In this document: piece by piece, positions 1 through 13,519 of the stretch
Numbering within the stretch: position 1 is the stretch's first letter
Layout of the letters: each line of letters begins with the position of its first letter
Assembly: GCA_947623455.1 (NCBI GenBank)
Contig: OX392532.1
Span: 49,169,058 to 49,233,057, forward strand
Length of the DNA: 64,000 bases
Reading direction: 5' to 3'
Origin: Mimachlamys varia
Lineage: Eukaryota > Mollusca > Bivalvia > Pectinida > Pectinidae
The notes under the pieces: model-generated
What the model was told of the DNA's origin: nothing
What the model saw: the letters and a program-made list of their open reading frames with translations, nothing else
The model's database searches: none
Position numbers and translations under genes: made by a program

Positions 1-2504
1 AATCATTCCAGACTTTTAACTAGAACACTTGCTAATGTTGTCTTTCCTTAACCATGGGAATTACACACCAGTTTTATCCTTGTATTACATGTCACCATGT
101 TTAAATCCTATACATATCGGAAATGCACAGTTCTTTCTGAATGGTTTCCTATTTGGTGTCATGGGTGGATTAAGGCATAAATCAATAAATGGTGAAGCAT
201 ACACAACGGCATTTTTTTCGTAAACCTTGTGTAGCGTATATAGGGTAAAATGAGATTAATGTGTTTTTAGTTTTGTCTTGTAATGTTTTTTGTTTTTCTT
301 TGTTTGCTTATTTCATTTGTTTTTTGAAGAATAATCTAACTATGACATATTGATTTCAACATGGAATAGAACATAAAACAATAATTACAAAGACACCACA
401 ATACATGTACAAAGTTGTGGCAATGTTTTCATGGAAAACCTACCCTTTCATCAGTTAGATCAAAACAATATTCAATGAACACTTTGAAAATAACTCTAAT
501 AAAATCCATTTCCTTTCAACTTCATCATACGCATTGCAAGTTTCTCAAAGAAGATATTGACATCCATATTATGTTTAGTCACTGAACTTATCCTCCCAAA
601 CAATTCTCACCCAAATATTTACTCAAATTACCATGTATTTGTTATGTAAATCATTCTAGGCTTATAACACCATGTCATGCTTGTGCTGTTTTTTCTTGAC
701 CATAGAAATTAAACACCAGTCTTAACCTTTGATTTAAGTTACATTCTCCACATATCGAAAACGTATCGTTTATTTCCAAATGGTTTTGTTTTTGGTGTCA
801 TGGATGGTTTAAGAAATAAATTTATACATGGTAGACATACACCTTGGCATTTATTTCGTAAACATTGTGTGGCGTATATAGGCTAAAATGCCATTTTTAT
901 TTTTTCGTTTTATCTTGTTTTATTCTTTTGTTATCTTTGTTTAATGGATTGTTTCGTTTTTCAAAGAACAATCGAGCATGTGATATATCAAAAGGACAAA
1001 GAAAAGGAAAACAAAAGCAGTAATAACAATGAAATCACAAAACAAAGTTTTGGCAATGTTTTCATAGAAACCCCACACTTTGATCAGTTAGGTCAAACCA
1101 AAAGTCAGTGAACACTTTGAATATCACTGTAATAAATTCATTTTCTTTCAACATCATCATACTCATTGCAAGTTTCTCAAACAGATATGGACATCCATAT
1201 TATGTTAAGCTACTGAAGTTATTCTTTGTTAACCAACATAGAATAATGCCAAATTATTTGGTCCTTGATAAGAACAGTACATTGCATGTGCCTGAGCTTA
1301 CTATATTGTTATAATAAATCCGCATCTAAACTGAGTCATAGTTTTTATTAAAGAGATTGTACCTGAGATTTGTTTAAATCTGAGAAATTTGAGAAATATT
1401 TTTTTATTATGCAACAGCAATTCATATTAAAACTATTTTGTTCTGCTTAATTGCAACTCTTTAAAAATCTAGAGCGAAACCAACTTTTAAAATCAATTAA
1501 TGATCACTTGTACATATTACACAGTTATAGATAAATAAAATGTGTAAATATGCAAATCCAAACGAAATGAAATTTATTCAGCCTTAACACGTTGCTCGTA
1601 ATCAATGTTTTTTCAACAATATAGTCTTCATCTTTTGACACAGTTGATGGCCACTCAGATCACCATATATGTGTTGTGTAAATCATTCTAAACTTTTAAC
1701 TTGATGACTCGCTAATTTTGTGTTTCTTCAACCATTGAAATAATACACTAGTCTTAACATTTGATTATAGGTCACCATTCCTAACCTATTTTGAATCCTT
1801 CATATATCGGTAATCCATCGTTTATGTCTTAATGGTTTCGTTTAAGGTGTCATGGGTAGTTGAAGACATATATCGATAAATGGTGAAACTTACTCGTCGG
1901 CATTCATTTCGTAAACCTTTTGTAGCGTATATAGGGTAAAATGTCATTCTTGTCTTGCAATCATTTTTTCCTGTTTTGTTTCAGTTTTATTATTATCAGT
2001 ATTATTTTTTATTATTTTTGATTTATTTGATTTATTTATTTGACAAATCATGGACCATGAAATAGAAACTAAAAACAGTAATAACAATGACACCACAATG
2101 CAAAGTTTAACCAATTTTTTTATGGAAAAATGTTACTTTGATCGGTTATGTTAAAACTTAATTCAGTAAACAGTTCAGAAATCACTATTATAAAATCCTT
2201 TTTCTTTCAACCTCATCATACTCACTGCAAGTTTTGCAAAGACGAAATAGACATTCATATCTATGTTAAGTTACTGAAGTTATCCTTTGTTCATCCATTT
2301 TTTAAAGATAAACATAGCTAAATCCAAACGAAATGCAATTTTAGTCAGCCTTTACACATTGCTCGTTATCAATGTGTGTTTTTTAACAATACAGTCTTCA
2401 TCCTTTGACACAGTTGATAACCGCACCGTCAAAACATTCTTAATATGCAATTTGGTCTAGAACTTGGCCTGCTTGATAACCAAGGTAACCCTACTTACGC
2501 ATTG
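1..2504. repeat. AT-rich flank with diverged direct repeats
   Basis: There is no gene that I recognise here. Several blocks recur in the same order and orientation: a 'aaatcattcta' followed by 'acttttaac'-type block near 1, 648 and 1679 (and again near 3180), and a 'gcgtatataggg'-type block near 232, 871 and 1924. These look like old tandem or dispersed copies of one unit several hundred bases long. The short ORFs here have no recognisable domains. Confidence 0.5.
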
Positions 2505-2808
2505 ACCGGGTTTTAGGACCGTTAAATCAAGGCTTCAGTCTTATTGTGACAATGTATACTTCAAAAGTGGCATTAATGGGATGTGGATTTTGAAACACTC
2601 AAAAGATCTTCTGATCCGTCTTGAGCACCCCCTTCTCAAAAATTTTTTGTCCATCAAAACATCTGATTTTTCCACCCTGTACACTACCATACCACATGCC
2701 AAACTGAAAGAACGTCTTTGGTCTCTCATTATGAGAGCTTTCTTTTCCAAGAAAGGTGAACGGCGATACAACTACATGGGTGTGAGCTATCTTGAGCATA
2801 CTTTGTGA
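2505..2808 (+). pseudogene. Reverse transcriptase fragment, N-terminal part of RT domain
   Basis: From just after an in-frame stop, this reads through the segment GINGMWILKHSKDLL and then SIKTSDFSTLYTTIPH. I recognise that pattern from a reverse-transcriptase family that is common in invertebrate and fish genomes. The DFSTLY motif carries the first catalytic aspartate of the RT palm. The ORF then runs through a KxGxRRY stretch and stops. The fragment is cut at both ends and has no YxDD motif. Fragments near 12.6 kb and 38.5 kb come from the later part of the same kind of protein. The exact class (Penelope-like or another non-LTR group) cannot be settled from this fragment. Confidence 0.7.
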
Positions 2809-2820
2809 AAAACACAACAA

Positions 2821-4370
2821 AAGCTAGGTTGTAATATACTGAGGAAGTTCCCATTAACATTTGCACTCCAATATATGCATTTAAGACTTTAAACTCCATG
2901 ACTTGCTAGTGTTTTGTTTCCTTTGCCACGGAAATTACACAGCAGCCTTAACCTTTCATTATGGGTCATCATTTCTAGACAAATTTAAGTCTTTCATATA
3001 TCTGAAATGCATAGTTCAGTTTTTAATGGGATCAAAAAGAAAAGCATTATTCTTTTCTTTTTTTTTCCAAAGAAAAATCTAGCTATGGCATCAGATTTAG
3101 TAGAAAACAGTAATTATAAATATAGTTTTATCAAAATATTCCCAACCAATTATCCTCTCTGATCACCATATATTGTTGTGTAAATCATTCTAGACTATTA
3201 CCTCGATATTCTAGGCATTGCTCTAAATATTGTTATTTTTTTTTTAAAAGATGGCTGCTGCTAACAAACACACTTTCTTCATAGGAATTCGAAAGTTGTC
3301 TTCATGGAAATGTTCCTTTGTTTATATTTCGCCCCTGGTTTACTCACTTTTGAGTTCGGATAATGTCTTTTTTATGCTTTGTTATTCTCGGTTATGCGTA
3401 CATAAAGAAACACTTGAAAATATTGTTCTTTTATTTCTGATTTTAGAAGGAATGTTAGATAAATATGATATCACTACTTCTTATCTTGATATCTCTATAA
3501 TGTTGAACGATTATACTCAACGCTTTAAAACACTTTTGTAATCGAGCTAAAAAAACAATTGTTTGACTTTCTTTCTGAATCATTAAAACATATTGGCGAT
3601 AAAGTCAACCATGTCTATCATCCTATTTTTTAGTAACATGTAAAATATACTTAAAATCTCACAAGTTCGGTACATATATTCGAATTCTGTTAAGTTTGTT
3701 TATGGTCAAGCAAAATCACGACCATTGAAATTTGTTCAAATCAATTTAAGGTGGCAGTATACAATGTACCAAGAATAAAAGGTCAACATTCCTCTTTTAC
3801 GTACTAACGTTTTTGTTTTCAATAATACAAATCCCTTACCCTGTATCATCAATATCATCAACCGTATGATCTAAATATCAATGTCTTACTTAAAGTTACA
3901 TAATGCTCGTTATCATTTGAGTGACAAAAAAATGATATGGTTCACCGTAATTAATTTTGTTGGCATACTGAATCGAATATTAAAACGTGCATGATATTAT
4001 GTTTATTTTGTTGGTTGAATATTGTATAGAGTTTACCGTACCCAATTTACAAATAGCGTGATTTTCTTAAAGCTAAACAAATAAAATGCATTCTATGAAT
4101 ATTTATACATATATTTTGAACCTAACATGCACAAGTGTTTTATGTACCCCCTATTTGACCCTGGGATTTTGTGTATATTTTCAATGGCATTAAAATGTTC
4201 ATTTGACTTGAAAACATGGATTTTTAGAAAATATGTATGCCTTCATTTATGTAACATATTTAAACAGAATCAGTACAGTTAAAAATTATTTTCTAAGCTA
4301 CGTCATTGATCACGCCATTTATCTCTCGTTATGTAATGGTATTAGATTGTTTTCCCGCAAGGCAAATATA
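2821..4370. other. No gene recognised
   Basis: AT-rich sequence. A 96-codon ORF at 3251-3541 has no recognisable domain and may be chance or a decayed element. A diverged copy of the block seen near position 1 occurs at about 3180. Confidence 0.4.
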
Positions 4371-4737
4371 GTATAAAGACCTTTGACCTATTACTTTATA
4401 GCAAACCTACTGAATCACACACTGCAATGAACTCTTCATTTATATCAATACAGTCTCTGTCCATGCATCTTCATTTTCCCTTAAACTAGTTAGACAGAAA
4501 ACAAACACATATGTTTGCATTAAGCAATCGATATAGCATGCCAGCAGGAATAGCATTGTACCATGTAGCTATGTCCTCCTTTTATAACTCGTCGATAATG
4601 ATAAAGCCCCAAAATAGTGGAATACATATTGCTCAATCTACATGGACAGAAAATGTACAGATATAAATGAAAAGTTCGTTGCATTGTATGGGTCAGTAGG
4701 TTTGATATAAAGTGATAGGGAGAAGGTCTTTATACTA
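4371..4737. repeat. Foldback element with about 70-bp inverted arms
   Basis: Positions 4371-4440 and 4669-4737 are imperfect reverse complements. The left arm contains gtataaagaccttt, cctattactttata, agcaaacctactga and tgcaatgaact; the right arm contains the complement of each in reverse order. The arms enclose a spacer of about 230 bp without an ORF. This is the form of a non-autonomous inverted-repeat transposon (MITE). Confidence 0.8.
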
Positions 4738-7700
4738 ATCTTGTTGAACTGGAATGTCAGGTGCATTTGATCCCTTATTCATTGAGGATCTGCTCGACCA
4801 GAAGATTGAAACATTGTTTGATTTAGGACAATTAAAAATACATGTATATGCAATTTCAGTCAGCGTGTATTTACGTATGACTTAATTAATGTTTGAAATC
4901 ACAAGGGCAGAGTCGTCGATATTTGCCACTCTTTAAGAATCTCACTATCTATTTATTGTTGCGTTGTTAATATAGAGACGCCATTTTCAGACATTGCTGT
5001 ACTGTATTGTGTAAAAAGGGAGCAAAGGGTTACAGGCGCAAATTTCACTGCCTTGCACAAAAGATCATGTTTCAGGTCGTGGTCTCTTTGATCAAAGAAG
5101 ATCACGCATCAATACATTTCGTAACAATATTCATGCTTCAGTTTCGTTGTAATATGGTTACCTTGCTATCAAATTACCCGCCATGTTCTTTATCTTGGAA
5201 TGCATCTTTTATCACAAAAAAGACACATTGGTATCAGTTTGAAACATTTCCCCTGGCGTCCATATTGTTTCTCACATAGTCGGCGTGTTTAGCATCACGA
5301 TACATATACGTTTTATTAACAACTAATAAGGTAATGTGTTAAGTTATTGTTTGGTTTATCACCGTAGGACAAATTAAGTTGCAAGCAGTAAATTCAAAAT
5401 ATTGGTTAACACTATCAAGCCATGTTTACCTAATAGTCAAATGATGAACACGTTTTTCTGTTTTATCATCTGATGAAATGTATTTCCTGATGGACATCTT
5501 TAACGATTTTTTTTTTCATTGGTGAGTTTTCTGGTTTAACAATAATGTAGTTAAGATGTGATTTCTTTCACATTATTAATTTACATGTATTAATTGCAGG
5601 CGAACTGTTACCCAATGATAAACTATACTTGTAATTTACTAATCGATCGTTTTCCCTTTTCTGTTCAGTTGGAATGCCCAAATTGCTATGTAAGTATTTA
5701 AATGAAGAATTTCAATTTATAGCAATTTTACAAGACTTAATGAACTATCGACAACTATTTATTCTATAAAAGTGCTGATCAGACCAATCAAAACACGTCT
5801 TATAAACTGACATGGGAAAGATCAAGCTGCCCATCTGGTCAAATGCCGGTTAGGTTAACGAAAAGAAAACCTTGTTTTACTGCCTAGAATAATCAAATAT
5901 GTTGCCCACTATTGGGATAACAAAGAGTTATATTTTACTTTTTACTTTTTATTTAATTAAAGTTCTTAGACTACGAAGGTCAGCAAGTCCATCCTTTTAA
6001 TGCAAAGAGACTTTTGTCAAGTGGTTGACAAAAATTCAAAAGACAACTTTAGTCAGATTTGAAAATGATAGTGGTAATGTATAGCCCACAAAAGTTGTGC
6101 GGATTTTTAACATCTATACAAATAGTGACAAAAATGTATTAATTTTTTACAATTATGTGACATACAGTATATAAAAGGTAAAGTCAAAATTAGTATTCAT
6201 TAAAATATGGAAATAAAAACGGTAAGTGAGGAGTTTTCCCTTTTTTATTAAAGTAATTTCACAGAGAACTACATTTGTATACTTTTCATAATCGGGTTGA
6301 CTAGACCTGTTAGTGCCAAATGCATATATACCAAGTTTTGTCAGCTTGATGTGTAATTTTGCGTTCCGGAGTAATTCTTTTGCATTACAATTATATTTGA
6401 ATGTTTTATTAATTAAACAAATTATTGTGTTAATGATTAAAGAAAAATGAAAAATGATATAAACATCATGGATTATGACATTAAAGATTTACTTAAATTA
6501 TATAGGTCTGTTTTAGACCAACATGAAAATGACGTCACGTGTCTTCTTGGTTGGTAACAAAGTATGTTTTGCTGAATTGCTTTGTTCTCCTCAGACAGTG
6601 TTTAAATCACTTCCATTGAACAATGACATTCAAAGAATATTTATTTTAAAAAGTCTTAACATTTATAGCCTGTGTATACTTATGAAAATATCAAAATACC
6701 GATCAAATTCATCATATAATTGAAATGTGTTTTGTCATTTGTTTTAGCACTGGTTCCGGGTATATGAATGATCACGTAAACGTACTGCATCGACAGGTTA
6801 GATGCGGCATCACTGGACCCCAGCTAAGGGATATGATACAGCTTTTTGTATATCATAGGAACAATTTGTAATTATTTAGTAGATATGGTTTGATATGATA
6901 TTGGAAATTCATGAACGATTGTGATTAACTATTTGAATAAGATGCCGCATCGATTGGTCGGATGTGCCATCACTGGACCCCAAATATTTGTTTATGTATC
7001 TATCATATGTTCTATTATATGTATGTCTTAATGCTTTTAATATAAATTTATAGACGTTTAAAATTTGATTGGATATACATATTCATAGAAATATAATGGG
7101 AAAATCAATATTATATATAACAAATTCTGTTACACTATTATCGAACCATGTAATTGTTATTAATTTAATAAAAATAGTTAACCAGTATAACCTGTATGAT
7201 ACGGTCTAGGAATATATGAATATAAATAACCGGGTTAAAGTAAATTGATCAGTTCATGTTTATTGTAAAGCAAGCATTTTGTTCTTATTGATTCGTTTTA
7301 CTTGATTATGACTACAACTATGATCAAATGAAAATTGATTAAGAGATAATATCTAATAAAAACAATGTAACCAGGTGTTTGGTTTGGTTATAAATGAGAG
7401 TAAATATCAATTGTGCGTCTATGTCGAATCTCAACTTTGGTGATCAATATGTGTATTGAAAAGTAGAAATTAGTATTGCAAGTACGTTAGGCGCCATGTT
7501 GGTAACAATTCGTCAAATCACACAATTAAAATCTTGACAGCGATATCAATCTCACGTACATTTCACATCAACATGAAAAATTGATTGGGTATAATAGCAA
7601 GTTGAGAGGCAATGACTAAAAGGATTTGGTACTAAATATATAGACTGGGTATCACAGACCTTCGTTTACATTAGTTTGTTATTATCATTTATAAGAATCA

Positions 7701-8120
7701 CAACACACTTTGCAGATTCCAGTCAATTAACACCAAGATGACAAAGCAAATAACATTGCACATAATTCGTAGTACCATGCATATCAAGAGTAAATCGTTC
7801 GTCTAATGCATTGTTCCGCGTCAATGCATATTTTTTCGGAAAATCTACAAAAGTTATGTCCATTCTTAATTTATAAAGTAAGCAAGAAAAACAAAAAATT
7901 TGTGATGTTAGGCACTATTATTTATATGTAAATAAAACAAAGTTTAACATAAGACAATCGGTTCATTAGGCGAATGACTGTTTTCTAAAACTTGTTGTCA
8001 AGCGGCACACGTAATACCAAAAATATCTATACTGGTTCAATTTAGCAACAACACATACTTATCAATACAAGTCGATAGTTATCAATCAAGACATAGCTTT
8101 CTATATGTGATAAAGAAAAA
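4738..8120. other. AT-rich intergenic DNA, no gene recognised
   Basis: No coding region is supported. The only structure noticed is a pair of related blocks at about 6784-6830 and 6940-6985. Each contains a 'catcactggacccca' motif preceded by 'ttagatgcgg' or 'gtcggatgtg'. They are about 155 bp apart and look like a short diverged duplication. Confidence 0.4.
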
Positions 8121-8225
8121 GGCAACAAACCATAATCCGAACTCAAAATCGATTAAACTAGAGGCTAAATATGAACAAAGGAAAGGTTTAAATGGATAAT
8201 CTGGTAAAAGTACAAGAGAATAGGT
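8121..8225 (-). repeat. Solo fragment of the RT-element family
   Basis: The stretch with 'aatccgaact', 'aggctaaatatgaacaaagg' and 'gtaaaagtacaag' matches 37945-38035 in the same order. There it lies downstream of a degraded reverse-transcriptase ORF on the minus strand. It is therefore probably a 5'-truncated piece of the same element. Confidence 0.55.
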
Positions 8226-10045
8226 GATTTTCGAGTTACCGATTTCCGGAGCTGGTTCGTAGTTTAGAAACGCCCTTTTTCCGAAATATCCTGTTACCCT
8301 ACTTCCAACATGGCAGCGCCCAGCGATTTCTTAACTAGTTCTAAATAATTACTGACAACAAAGAGGAACATTGCGTTATTTGACAAAGACGACGACTTCA
8401 TCAGACAAACTGATCTTGCAAATTAATTGGAACTTTAAATATTGACGTCGACGGACGATAAAGCCTACGTTACGAGTAGATAGATGTGTCTATTTATCAG
8501 TTTATAATTAGTAGGAGAAAAGTTAGTATGTTGGTACGGACACTTAGTGTTATGGAAGTGATGATTAATTGACCTACACTCACAGCCTGCTATTGACAAT
8601 TGTGATATTTTGGTATATCTGAAGAACCTTGAATGGAGCAACAACCTTTGGAATTGTACATGTTTGACAATTGATGCAAGCTTTCGTTTTGCCAACCATC
8701 TGACCAAACTGTAAATTGGCGATGTGCCAAGTACATGTGTGCCGGAGACTAGACAACAGCTGCACCATACCAAATCTGGATATTTAAAATTCAGTTTGTA
8801 TTAAAAATGAAATAAATCTTTAAATAAAAATAATAATGTATATCTAATGAACACAATTTATTTAGCTGAAGCATTATTTACTTATTATTTATTTGGAAGC
8901 ATGGAGGTTGTAAATCTGTCATCATATCATTGTGAACATCAACATCAAATTTAAATAAATGTTAATTGGCACTGGAATCATATATGTCAACACATCAAAC
9001 AAATAACATTGACTCAGTTGTATCTAACTGACACTGAATTGATTTATTAAAACATTTGAACAATATTAACTGTGGAAAAATAATGTAAAATAATTAATGG
9101 CTAATATACACACTTTTTATTTTAATACCACATTCTCAACACTCAACTACATGAAATGATAAATTTGAAGGAACATATATACATGTTTTCATGAATCAAT
9201 TATTGAATTTGATTTCTGCAAAACAATAACACTGTAAAAACCAGTCAACCCCTATACAAAACCAGGGTTGCCTTGTCACACAACAAATTGAAATGTGTTT
9301 GAATGTTTGTATATGTTTGGTTTACATTTTTCATGGTATATGTATTTGAAATGAACTTTAAGTTTTCACGACATATGCTTTTCTTAAAGCTTATTTCAAT
9401 TTACAAATTAAGTTAAAACACCTGCTAAAACATTTACAAGTTAAACTTCTCAGTCAAATTATTTTACAGTTACCTGTATGGTAAAGTTCAAAGTGATGTA
9501 CATGTATAAAACATACTTTCTCTTAGTAATACTGGTCTATTTGTCAAAGATTTATGGAAACACAATTGTTACCTGGCTACATACAGACTACAATGATAAA
9601 TATATGTCCACTTATTGTAGCACAAATCTGATAAATAAAAATCCATATTATACTGTCAAATTGATCATGAAGTTGAATTATTATGAATCTTGAACCAAGA
9701 AAAACTGTACACCCGAATTATATTAATGCTGTCCTTATAATGTCTTAAAAAAGTGATTTCTTAAACTTTTATTAACAAAAATTGTATTTTTGTCTGAACA
9801 AGTGAGTCTTTTCATTTTTAGAACTGTGCTCTCCGAAGGTATTAGTTTTTGACTTCATACTGTACAATTTTTCATTTAGAGCTTATGTTTCTAGCAAACA
9901 GACATATTTAAAATAATTCTACAAACCTAAAAAAGAATTTCATAAAAAAAATTATGAAAATGTTTACTTGTCAAGACATAAAATCAACTTTTTTGGGGCA
10001 TCTGAATGGAGTTGTTCAGTTCTTCTAGGCTTTTGGTTTAAATAT
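8226..10045. other. No gene recognised
   Basis: The block at about 8230-8770 is less AT-rich than its surroundings. It carries overlapping 102- and 62-codon ORFs on the minus strand (8465-8773), neither of which I recognise. The rest is AT-rich without clear repeats. Confidence 0.35.
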
Positions 10046-10493
10046 TACAGTGGATTCTACTTAATATCACCCTGTTAATATCACATTCCTCTTTATATCA
10101 CCTTTTTCCCAAGCACCATTTTTCTCTCTACATAATCAATGTACCTAATATTATTTGGTTAGTATCATGTACTTTAAGGTGAATTTCGCTGAATATCAAC
10201 TTATAGCCAATCACATAAATATCCAGAAAATGATGTCATTTCCATTGATATAACTTGTACAAAATGTTGTATAGAAAATGAAAAATAACCCTAAATGATT
10301 TTTATTTGAAATAATGTTATCATTACATTTAAACATCTTCATGTATGTACATTAAATAGCTTACTTTTAGTTATGGAGATTAGAAACGCACTTGATGAAT
10401 TGGAAAAACATTTTTATCTTAATGCCACACATTCCTGTTAATATCATGTTTTGTCTGACAAATGCAACATGATATAAAGAGGAATGGACTGTA
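10046..10493. mobile_element. MITE family A, copy 1 (about 450 bp, TA-CAGT ends)
   Basis: The left end is TACAGTGGATTCTACTTAAT and the right end reads ...gaatggactgta. The inverted ends share CAGT plus a tcct/tctactTtATATCA-like stretch. Inside are repeated 'atatcac' and 'tcctctttatatca' motifs. The same element occurs, in the other orientation, at about 25169-25583 and 58503-58954. The TA flank with CAGT ends fits a Tc1/mariner or pogo-type MITE. Confidence 0.75.
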
Positions 10494-12019
10494 TTACTTA
10501 ATGGAAGACCTGTCTATATCTGCACACTACCATCTGACTGGATGATCTTCTTCACAATTATGTCTATTAGGACTTAAAGTTCTGCTTGCATTTTAACATA
10601 TCAAGCATAGAAATGTCCATTGTACCCCTATTTCAAACCTACCAGGTTCATTGCTGTGTGTTTTCTGAGGACATTGGCATGGTTTGTTGTTACATCTAGA
10701 GTAACAGAATGACAAAACTATATGTAAAACAAAATATTATGTAAATATTTGCAAGATATGATACATATATGAATATTTGATTTTATAAATTTGCTTCATT
10801 TCACATTATTATTTGATGAGCACAAACATCAAAGCATATCATGAATTGAGGCACCAATGCAGCCACACTAAAGAAATAACAGATAAAAAGAAATCAATTT
10901 GAAAATTAGCAATAGTTTAACTGTGATTTTTTTGAAATATCAGATTAACAGACAGTAACAGACCTTTTTTCATAAAACCTTGATACCCGGGAAATGTTTC
11001 TGATATCCTATAATAAGAATAAGTACAAAATAGTTATGAAGAAGAATGATTGCTCCTAAGCTTGTAATCAAACTACATGAAGAACATAGATTTTTTTCCA
11101 TTCGATAAATTATGAGCGGTTACATGGTTAGTTTTGTTACTTACAGTGTTGGTTATTATAAATACCATATTTCTCTGCCGTTTAGAGTCCCTCCACTTTC
11201 TGATATATCCCAATGATAAGAACTTGTTTAACAGCTGATTTGGAACACACCTATAGAAAAAGTAAAATTCAAATACTGTCAAATAAGTTGAACTGACATA
11301 CAAGTGAGACACATATGTAACATTTTTTGTATTTCAAAACTTATTTAGAAGTTATATGTAAAACAAAATTCTAGTAGTATACATGTACATTGGGCATTAA
11401 TCATTTCAAATTATGCCTATGTATGTGCACTGTGCTTGTGTGTAGATTTAAAACCACAACTAAATTATATTCAGATTTTCAATATTAAAAAAAATATATA
11501 TATTATGTACAGTGTGTCAAACAGTCAAAGCCAGACAGTATGATGCAACGTACTGTAGTTGGTCGTACTGTGTTATTATTTCTTTACCTTATAACAACCT
11601 GGGATAGCCGCCAGTGTCATGGACATTGCGCATGCCATCTCATAGTCAGCGCCGAGATCTGTCACTTTCACTTTCAGTGTCGGATTCCTGTATTGATGGA
11701 TTTTATGTAAAATATGTGCTGACCTGGGACGATTTGACTGCTTGTTGTAATTATAAGACATGCATTCAGGATACTGGTGGGTTAAAGTTGCTTTACCGTC
11801 AACAAATATATCTTGAGCAAAGTCTGTGCCGTCGTGTGTTCGAAATCCCCTCCTTGCATTCAGCGCTAACCGCATCTTTCTCAACTCAGATTACTTAAAT
11901 TTTGAGGGTAATGGGGAGAATTTCATGTCTGTCATGAAGGCATATATGCCTCTCTTGCGATTAGTAAAGTTGCACAACACGGTATAGCATCAACAGGTTT
12001 CAAAACGACATAATTTCCT
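10494..12019. other. No gene recognised; GC-richer island at 11576-11900
   Basis: Mostly AT-rich. At 11576-11900 both strands are open for about 95-102 codons and base composition is higher in GC than around it. A 'gtgttcgaaatcccc' motif near 11836 recalls a tRNA B box. It may be a decayed SINE or an orphan exon; neither is established. Confidence 0.35.
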
Positions 12020-12972
12020 GATGTCGTCGATGTAAACATCCTAGACCGGAAGTAGGGTACCAGGACATTTTTGCAAAATCACGTGACTAAGGTAATGTGT
12101 GAACTGGAAAACCGGTCGGAAAACGGTAACTCGAAAATCAGCTATAGGACCAGTTGTTCCGGAAGGGTATGTGTCTTCTGTTTCATCGACGACTCCCGCC
12201 ATGTAAATCTTGGTGACATCTAAGTAAATACCTATCCTCAAAAACAAGAACCGAATCATCATTGCCAATCACATGCAAGAAGGAAGCACACTAATGAGCA
12301 TACTCAAAAACGTCCATGTTCATATCACACAAAGATACAAAATAAATTCCAATGAGACCGAGATGGCGACCATAAACCTGCACCTCTCAAATCCCTGTGG
12401 CACAAGTTTGTTCGTCAGCAGCTGACATATATCATGAAAATCTCGATATTCAGAGTAAGCCCTTTTTTAGAATAAAGAATCAACTGCGTCATGTAAACAC
12501 TAAAGGATGGAGAAGCAGGGCTATTACAATCAAGAAAGTGAAAGTTCAAGATCGGAAATTCGAAATCGTCACGTTTATTATAAAGCTGAGTAGTAAGCTG
12601 TCTATGTTGGTCATAGTTTAAGCTGATGTAGGGGAGTATGTTGTGTCCTTAATCTTAAGTTCAGAAGGGTAAATACGATCGACTAGGTCAGCAAACTTCT
12701 TGCTGTTTTTGGACAACACATCGTAGATATATCTGAAAGTGAAATTGAAAGATTTGGCAAGGTTTTTGTTTACCCGTCCTGATAAGCCTCTCGACAAAAT
12801 CGGCCTTGTATGAAAACAAAAATAAGTCAGCCAAAAGTGGTGCACAGTTAGTGCCCATTTGAATGCCAACAGTCTGTTGGAAAATCTTTCCTCCGAACTC
12901 AACCAGGAATTCAATCATTCGTACTATGAAGCCTATTTGTATGAGAGGTTTTATGCACATCAAATTCGCCAA
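12020..12972 (-). pseudogene. Degraded reverse-transcriptase element, 3' half
   Basis: On the minus strand, two overlapping frames (12972 to 12688 and 12914 to 12618) together give the middle and end of an RT domain. The first frame has FQQTVGIQMGTNCAPLLADL. The second has FNFTFRYIYDVLS, then KKFADLVDRIYPSELKIKDT. A frameshift is needed to join them. The YIDD-type catalytic box reads YIYD, so the first catalytic Asp of the pair is lost. Downstream sequence to about 12020 matches the 3' part of the 37.9-38.8 kb copy, for example the shared 'gtcttctgtttcatcgacga' stretch near 12174 and 38064. It is a dead copy. Confidence 0.75.
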
Positions 12973-13164
12973 AGTCTTATTTCAAAAATCTTTCAATATA
13001 ACACATAATTATTATTAATGATGTTACCTTTTACCTTTGGAACTGATTGGAATCGTAAATGTGTTATCCCTTTAGTACCCAAATTATATCGCCCGGTAAC
13101 GTTACTTGATAATCATACACATGATGTACTGGTGTTAAAACTGAAATAAGTGTTACATTCATAC

Positions 13165-13495
13165 CTGTTGTAACTTGCCTGTGCGGCAGGTTGGGGTCTC
13201 AAGAAGGGAGTTAGCAACCACTGACGAGATGGATAGCCACTATCACCAAGAAGATGAGTATGTACTGGAATATCGTTATTCTCAAAAAGTACTCGTACAC
13301 CACTTTCCGTCAAAATTCTGGAATCATGAGGTGAACCTGGCCACTTTGCAACTATGTCAAGAAGTTTGTACTGGGCATCGTAGATAACTTGAACATTTAT
13401 CCTGTGGTAGTGGTGCCTGTTTACATATTCGTTTTCATTAAAGGTGGGCGCTATAATTTTCACGTGAGTTCCATCTATTATTATCTTTTCTGTGG
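13165..13495 (-). pseudogene. PIF/Harbinger (HARBI1-like) transposase exon
   Basis: The minus-strand reading frame has IIIDGTHVKI, NRHHYHRINVQVIYD, VAKWPGSPHDSRIL and LLGDSGYPSRQWLLTP. These are hallmark blocks of the HARBI1 / DDE_Tnp_4 nuclease. DGTH and LLGDSGYP carry the first two catalytic aspartates. A candidate acceptor (gtgaccacag) precedes the exon at 13496 and a candidate donor (cag/gtatga) follows it at 13164. The expected continuation with the last catalytic residue was not found downstream, where the RT relic begins at 12972. It is probably an orphan exon of a broken transposon, although a domesticated host gene with distant exons cannot be excluded. Confidence 0.75.
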
Positions 13496-13519
13496 TCACG
13501 ATAAAAACAAATAACAAAC

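Noticed and set aside
8465..8773. 102-codon ORF on the minus strand beginning MVWCSCCLVSGTH
   Set aside because: No family recognised, no splice context found, and a second frame overlaps it; not enough support for a gene.
11576..11898. Overlapping ORFs of about 100 codons on both strands
   Set aside because: Open on both strands in a GC-richer island, no domain, and a tRNA B-box-like motif; more likely an old repeat.
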